Origin: Paragonimus westermani
Lineage: Eukaryota > Platyhelminthes > Trematoda > Plagiorchiida > Troglotrematidae
Direction of reading: 5' to 3'
DNA: 64,000 bases
Assembly: GCA_008508345.1 (NCBI GenBank)
Contig: QNGE01000752.1
Location: forward strand, 167,184-231,183
Shown here: piece by piece, positions 57,926 through 64,000 of the stretch
Layout: every line of letters starts with the position of its first letter
Position numbering within the stretch: position 1 is the stretch's first letter
Notes under the pieces: model-generated
Databases searched by the model: none
The model's input: the letters and a program-made list of their open reading frames with translations, nothing else
What the model was told of the DNA's origin: nothing
Position numbers and translations under genes: made by a program

Positions 57926-60900
57926 GATGAGATTTTATCGAAAACACATGTGTTCCATTTCCTCAGTCATTGGAAGTAATTAGACGTGTCCAGTGGCCCT
58001 GATAGACCTTCAGTGAAACCAGTGGCATAACCATCTTGAAGCAACTAAGCTTCTAGGTTGGAGATTATCCAGAAACGGTACAAAATGGAGTCCAGGTCGT
58101 CTTGAACCTCCACGAGAATCAGCTCTCCTTCCTAATTTGACGTTGCAGCAATCAGTGGGGGATTATTCGTTTATTGTTCGTGAAGAGTACTTCGCTTCTC
58201 GAATAAAAAATGGACAAATGCATACAATAATGCTGGAAGTTGGGAATGTGATCATCCAGGTTCGACGCTGTCTACTAACCCAGTAAAGAGAATCAAGCTG
58301 CAGAGAAACACCGTCGCAGTTGTGGTATCCAACTGTCAAGTACTGATCTAAGGGAACCACACAAATCGTTTTGCCGTTTTGGTGTTTCTTTGCTGATGCA
58401 AGGTGTGCACGCCAGACACCCGCATTTCCCGTGGAAGAAATTGGGAGGTGTCGTCGCCGCATACGGAGCACGTCCCAAACGTATAGGCTCGACAACAAAA
58501 TCCGGAGTCCGAACAAACCTACTTACAATAATTAGCTGTCATAGCGCAGGTGTGAATATTTGGACTTTTTCTATTGGCATCAGAGCCAGACTAGTTAGCT
58601 GCAGGTGGGTGGTGGTGTACACACATTTTTCGTAATGTCGTGCTGTTCCATCTTCTCGTGGTTTGGCCACCACTATTCAACTGCTGAAACGAAGTTATGA
58701 GCAGCTAGGTCTTAGCAATCACTGGCTGTGGTGACCCAAACACTGGAACTATGGGACAAAGACACCTTACTGAAAGTGTGCGAACACCCCTCCCCCAACC
58801 AGCGGCGTGCTGTGTCCCCTTCGTCACCTGACTTGGTTGGCAAGTCTGTCTGTTAGCCTAGCCTCCGACCCGAACAGAAAATCAGCTACTCAGACGTGTC
58901 ACATACACCCGAGCCGTGAATGCTATTTAGGGTAGGCGGTTTGGTTTGGACTTTGGATTTTGTTGCCGGTCCCGCACTTCGAAAAGCACAGTACAGTTTC
59001 ACGAAATGAAACCCCATTTTTTCTCTTAAGTTCGAATAGGGCTCATAAAGGCCACTCAACCAACCGAGAGAACTCCAGTTGATTTTCAGGGTCCTCCAAC
59101 ATTAGCAATCTAAAATGGTCACTTATAGAAGATTCTAGCTTTCGTTTGATTTCGCATGTTCCGGCCAGACCAACCAGATTGCAAATTAGTGTTGTACCAC
59201 TTGCTTTCGTTGATTGGTATTCTGATGTACAGTCATTCTGATTGTGAATAGTCATCAATGTCAATCGGTGTTCAACAGTTTCATTAATGAATTGAGAGTC
59301 GCGACAAGCAGATCCCCAGAGTACCGGTTGAATCTAATGTTTAAACGAAACGCTCTGGAAAACCGTATTGCTTACTCCCAAAATGCTGCAACTCGTCAAT
59401 GCATCAGTGGGAATTCGTCTTTCTTGATTCATTGCACTCTATCAGATCAATTCTGTTCACTAACACTACGACTCGTAAATGACCGTTCCTCTATAACTGA
59501 AGGTCGCTCCACTTAAAACCTCTTCTAATGCGGTTCACAATGCATGGACAGTTGTTGCTGTTGAAGAACAACGTTATACAGTTTAATTTTGATCAACTCG
59601 TCAGAGAGGTTAATTTACTTCGGTGCGTTTCAAAGTACGCGTACGTGTTTATTCAGTGGTAGATAGACAACAGCTTCCTTCCTCTAACGGTCCCCCGGGA
59701 GGGCGCCCTGGACAATCTCTTAGGAAGTTACTGAACTTCTGGTGCAAGAGATCACACCGGTACTTTCTGAGCCTTTCCCCATCACTAAACAGCGTAACCG
59801 TGTTTACTCAGATGATAAAAATTTCTAATGTATTTTCCGATTCCCCTGTGAATTTTAACGGTTATCAATACAAGCTGGGAATATTCATCATACAGCTGCA
59901 TATTCATCTGTACAGCCTGGGAACAAGAAAAGCATAAACTCAGTACATGTTGATACCCATTACCAAATATTGCATCTCTGATCAGCGTGCACATGCTTTA
60001 CAGCCGCTGTGTGAATTATCACTCACTGTCTACCCACGGTTCTTGGCGAAGGAGAGTTCTGTATTGTTTCCTTGCTTTTGTCTCAACTTTGATTTAATCA
60101 ATCCACTATCTGTTCTCGTTCACACACTCGAATTGTTAGATGGACAAAACATATCGTCGAAATCTGCCATTGTTTTGCTTCTAACGCTGAATCGTTTACA
60201 ATGTGTGACTGGGCTTTATAGCTTCGAAACGGATAGTGATTGACGTGCATTTGGACACGAAGTGAAGAAAAGCCAACAAACCAAGGTGTGTCAATCATCC
60301 AATTTCGACACACAACAGGTTGAGCAACAGTGATCAAACACAGATGGATATCAGACCAGCTTTGAAATCATCGCGATGGGGATGTCCTCATCGATAGGCA
60401 AATAATTAGAGGTTATGAGCAGGTGTGGTGATTTCGAATTACTTTCAACGGGTCATGTTTACACCCATGAACTGTTTGAATCAGAAATTATATTATGTAT
60501 CTATTTTGTGACATGATTCCACCACAGCCTATACGATTGCCTATCCAATGTACTTAAGTTAACCAGTTTGTCACTCACGAAACACGATCGATCACACNCT
60601 TCAACTAATAGTGACTCCCAAAGAACCTCACAGACGTGCCCCGCTTAGTTTGTTGAAATTGACGCTTAATTATGAGATCTGATGCACTGTGACCATAATC
60701 GCCTCGTCGAAGAGTTCTTGGCAATGGCGAAAGTTGAACTGGACACGGAAAATAACCAGAACCACACCATGTTTTAAACTGTTGACATATGTATTCGGAA
60801 AACACAACAATGTCGGCCACAATATAACCTTTGTTAACTCATGTGTCTAAGTCATTACAGACAGAACGTGAATTGCCCAAAGTATGTCCGCATAACATGT

Positions 60901-61594
60901 TTCATTTTGAATACTCGATGAGGTAGGTCTCCTTTTCAGTCCCTTAATTCGCGCTTTCGGAGAAAACATAACTAAGCTTAACAAAAACTCAAAAATCTCA
61001 TCAAAACAATGCCGGTTCTATCACAAATCATTCAGTTCAAATAGATGTTAACACTAAGTGTGCACACGACACATAGCATTCCAGCAGTACAGTCTCTTGA
61101 TAAAAGGTTCTGCACTGTCCACAACCTAATGTGTGCATTTCATTTGCCAACTGCACTGACTGAGCTCCGTCTCGCGATCTGCAACGATTATGACATGGTA
61201 AATGTTATCCGGTTTCTCCTAAGCATAACCTTCCTCCATGTCATTTCATTGGGGACTGAGAGCAGTTAATTACGATGTCGATCTGAACAGTTTCATCATT
61301 TCCTCAGCAAACTGTTTCTTTATGTTTGCATGGCAACGTGCCTTGTCACAAGGGATGAGAAATGGCCCATCTTCAATCCGTAGGAACCGGCTGAAAGTTC
61401 TTTGCATGATTAAAAGTCCACAGGTTATTCATCGGAAAGAACGGTGCGGCGAACAAGCTCGTTTCCGGTTATTCATCATCAGATCGAATAAACAACATTC
61501 ATATGAAACTTGGTTTTCAGAGTGAAGCGAACACAATAAGTAACAAGTTCTGTTAAGGTCAAACACGCCACAGATACATACGGAGACAACGTTT
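57926..61594. other. No recognisable gene
   Basis: Several frames of 60-120 codons without known motifs (for example 58163-58516 minus, 59623-59937 plus). A single N at 60598 marks an ambiguous base. No repeat family of this window was recognised here. Confidence 0.4.
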
Positions 61595-62335
61595 TCAATA
61601 ACATTGCGTCACGATTATAACGTGACGAAAACCATGGCAGTTTGATCGGTCATGTTGTGAATCGACTCGGTAAATCGGACTGAAAGCAGAGGTCCGGTTG
61701 ATGGTATGGTGCGAGCTGACAAGATGTGTCAAAATTATCTTAGTGACTCCGCTATTGATCCAGGTTGGATGATGATCACGGATACGTTGAAGAAAGTGTC
61801 TGATCACGCGACCCAAGTAACGAGTGTTGTGAACCGAGAATACGGACGGCATTCGATGTGATACTGCTCTCCAATGATCCCTCCCGTATCTCTCCCGTAT
61901 TTGTCCCGCGGCCATTTGGGTCCATGCTGTTGCCCCACTACTGGATATGGATGGTGTAAGTAGTATATTAAGACCGTGCGCTCTCACTACACTAGTTCCA
62001 CAGGAACAAGTAAATGAGCACACAAAAAAGCGCAAGAGACGAGCACTTTATCCTTTAACCGTAGACGCAAGGCTGGATTAGTGTTGAAATAGACTCGAAG
62101 TTTGATAGCATATAGTTTTCTCTTGGCGATAGTGTCAAGTCCCCAAATTATTGTTTCAGCAGGAGTCACCTTGGAATGACAATGAAATGCACGCTGCCTT
62201 ATTTGCTGCCAAAGTTATTTTGTCCTTTTTCTTGTGACACTGCATAGTTTTGTCTACAAGCCGTTCCGAGTAGCCATTTTGCAAGAACACTGCGCGTAGG
62301 AACGACGCATCTTGTCGATTCGCATCATACCATCA
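61595..62335 (-). mobile_element. Penelope-like element, linker and GIY-YIG endonuclease with insertion
   Basis: Minus strand: LRAVFLQNGYSERLVDKTM (about 62250-62310), ISLSFQGDS, then after a stop KLYAIKLRVYFNTNPALRL and LKDKVLVS (61987-62169), then in the next frame VCSFTCSCGTS followed by about 56 unrelated codons, and then TRYLGRVIRHFLQRIRDHH, TWINSGVTKIILTHLVSSHH and TSAFSPIYRV. The last part is standard PLE endonuclease of the KSI..S.LVSHL type. YLG stands for YIG. Nothing of the RT palm is recognised further upstream. Confidence 0.83.
61830..61997 (-). repeat. Insert of about 168 bases inside the GIY-YIG domain
   Basis: It lies between CSCGTS and NTRYLGR. Because its length is a multiple of three and it has no stop in this frame, the endonuclease frame stays open through it. 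It contains a short internal direct repeat (TACGGGAGAGA / TACGGGAGGGA). No clear target duplication and no match to another repeat in the window. It could be an inserted short element or leftover diverged sequence. Confidence 0.6.
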
Positions 62336-64000
62336 ACCCAACCCCTTCTTCCCCTCTGATTTACTGAGTCAATGTCAGCCAATTAAAAGCTGTGAGATGC
62401 TGATTTGTGGCCACAGATGAGGCGATAGTAATCCGACTGAATAGCCCACCCTTGTGCGCACAAAAGCGCTTTGCTCAGGTTTTACGGTTGCCACGACGTG
62501 CCATCCACGCCACGACCGAGCAAACTGTTACAGTACCAGTAACGTCATAACTATGAAACAGTTTTATCAAAACGTTGTCTCCATATTGACGACATGTCTG
62601 ACCTTAACTGAACTTGTCGTTTGATTTGTTCGCTTCGCCCTGACAACCATTTTTCATACAAATGTTATTTACTTGATCTGATGATGAATAATCGAAAACA
62701 AGAAAATTCTTCACATCCCTTGGTGACACAACTCTCTAGTGAATGATTCTCTTTTCAAGGTGTATTCAACGCTGTCATCGTTAGTTATCATACAAATAAT
62801 GTGCAGATTCTTCTCTTCAGTAGTGGTGGCAACTACTGTTTTTATCCCCTTCGATGTCATACAAGACTTACGTGAACAGAAAGGGTTAGAGTCTCTTTGT
62901 CAACGTGCACGACATGATGCTCTTCAGCCTAGTACAACGGGATTTACTCAGCACACCTCACATTGGAGTTAAAGAAAAGTTGCCACTCCTAACTTTTTTG
63001 TTTCTGGTGGATTCGCCGCCACTGATACTTTGTTAGTTTTATTCGGCGTAATTAGCTGTCTGTTCAAGCGATTCCTCACAACAGTTAGGGGGACTGACTT
63101 ATGGAACTCGGGTTTTAATACTAATTACATGCTGCCCAAAGTCAGAACTGACTAGTTATCAACCTATGATACCAATTCGTCAACTGGATACTCGTGAAAT
63201 TTAGTGAAACGACGACCACCACTAGCAGGATGGAAGCGTCCAGGGTCACTGAGTTTCCTGACTCATGTGACAGCAGTACTATGTTTTACCTCAATAACCA
63301 GAGAGAATTTCAGCAAGTCATTCTCGTAGTTGTAGGCATTTAGAATGTGCTTGTTTGTCTCGACTTGGTAGTTGCGCAGAAAATTGCATGTGTTATTTGG
63401 CTGCATAGCGGATGCACGGTATTATGTGTAAATCTGTGCGAGGGCTGTGTATTCCATGGACTAACTTATTCCTTAACTTACTATGGATTTATATGTGCTT
63501 AGGTTACTAGCCGTCATAGCCCATTGAAGGAATCGTGATTTCTGTGTACCTTTGTGCACAGGGAGGCAACACCACGGTGCAGTAACAAAGCTTGAAATCA
63601 AAGTCCGTGACAGGACGATTAAAATAGCTCATTACTAACACAACCACCGAATGACTATGTCACAGCAAATCCAAAACCGTCTTTTACTGTTGCATGACAC
63701 TATAAATGAGATTGCACACTTGTATGCGCTCACACAAAACAACTCCAGATCATTCGTCAATGCTACCGTGCCAGTATATAGGCAATCATACACTGAGAGG
63801 CGGCGAGCATCCCCACCCGAAGCAGTTGTCCCGAGGTTGCGTTATTGATATCTCACCGAAATCGTTTTAATAAGTGACTAAATATACGGGTAGTTGGGTT
63901 GTTTTCAGTAGGACATGGAATACTGGAGGTCATTATTCTCCAATGCGTTGTCACGGTTATTATCCAAATTAGTGCAAATCTTTGGTACTACTGAGGACCC
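62336..64000. other. No recognisable gene apart from one small open frame
   Basis: Mostly unclassified. The frame at 63651-63848 is listed separately. No repeat family of this window was recognised. Confidence 0.4.
63651..63848 (+). CDS. Unassigned 65-codon frame with protein-like composition
   Basis: It starts with an ATG (MTMSQQIQNRLLLLHD), continues through a possibly helical segment (NEIAHLYALTQNN) and ends in a basic, Pro-containing tail (TERRRASPPEAVVPRLRY). The mixture of residues looks more like a real peptide than most short frames here, but I recognise no family, there is no promoter or splice signal to support it, and 65 codons is within chance range. Confidence 0.15.
   Translation: MTMSQQIQNRLLLLHDTINEIAHLYALTQNNSRSFVNATVPVYRQSYTERRRASPPEAVVPRLRY

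Noticed and set aside
1..64000. CRISPR arrays, operons, phage or bacterial gene clusters
   Set aside because: No regularly spaced short repeats, no packed long frames and no ribosome-binding sites; the element content is that of an animal genome.

Overview
The window looks like non-coding, repeat-rich DNA from an animal genome, most likely a flatworm and possibly a trematode. That placement is an inference. It rests on the mix of Penelope-like elements carrying a GIY-YIG endonuclease, APE-type LINEs and tRNA-derived short repeats, on the many stop codons, and on the lack of bacterial-style gene packing. I cannot name the species. I found no host gene that I can support and no operon, rRNA, canonical tRNA gene or CRISPR array. 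Nearly everything recognisable is a decayed mobile element.

Layout. 1-1450: a Penelope-like element (PLE) on the minus strand, cut by the window edge. 8230-8830: the 3' tail of a LINE, minus strand. 12880-15353: an APE/RT LINE, minus strand, with a 695-base N gap where its endonuclease should be and with the catalytic core of its RT missing. 23794-26870: the best-preserved PLE, plus strand, with RT and GIY-YIG parts and a repetitive insert in its linker. 26975-28350: two tandem tRNA-related repeats, each interrupted at the same point by a repeat that resembles a solo LTR; another copy of that repeat is at 35090-35557. 36078-36350: a CR1/Jockey-like RT fragment. 41466-41950: a tRNA-related repeat with inverted tails. 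42850-44330: a second LINE C-terminus and 3' tail. 46330-47475: another PLE, plus strand. 49606-55355: a cluster of tRNA-related repeats, a second N gap and a PLE endonuclease remnant. 56885-57925: a PLE 3' half flanked by an inverted repeat. 61595-62335: a PLE 3' part with an insertion inside the GIY-YIG domain.

The PLE copies fall into two groups by their endonuclease tails. One group has the 'RHL.. TGH.VDP..FRVL' type (26.4-26.9 kb and 50.7-51.0 kb). The other has the 'KSI.SA.V.H' type (47.0-47.5, 57.0-57.6 and 61.6-62.3 kb). The copy at 1-1450 ends before this region. At least two PLE lineages have therefore been active here. The tRNA-related repeat has pol III A-box and B-box sequences but no coding capacity, so it would need enzymes from another element; which element cannot be decided from this window.

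The stretches between these elements (about two thirds of the window) show only short, unrecognised open frames and a few simple repeats.
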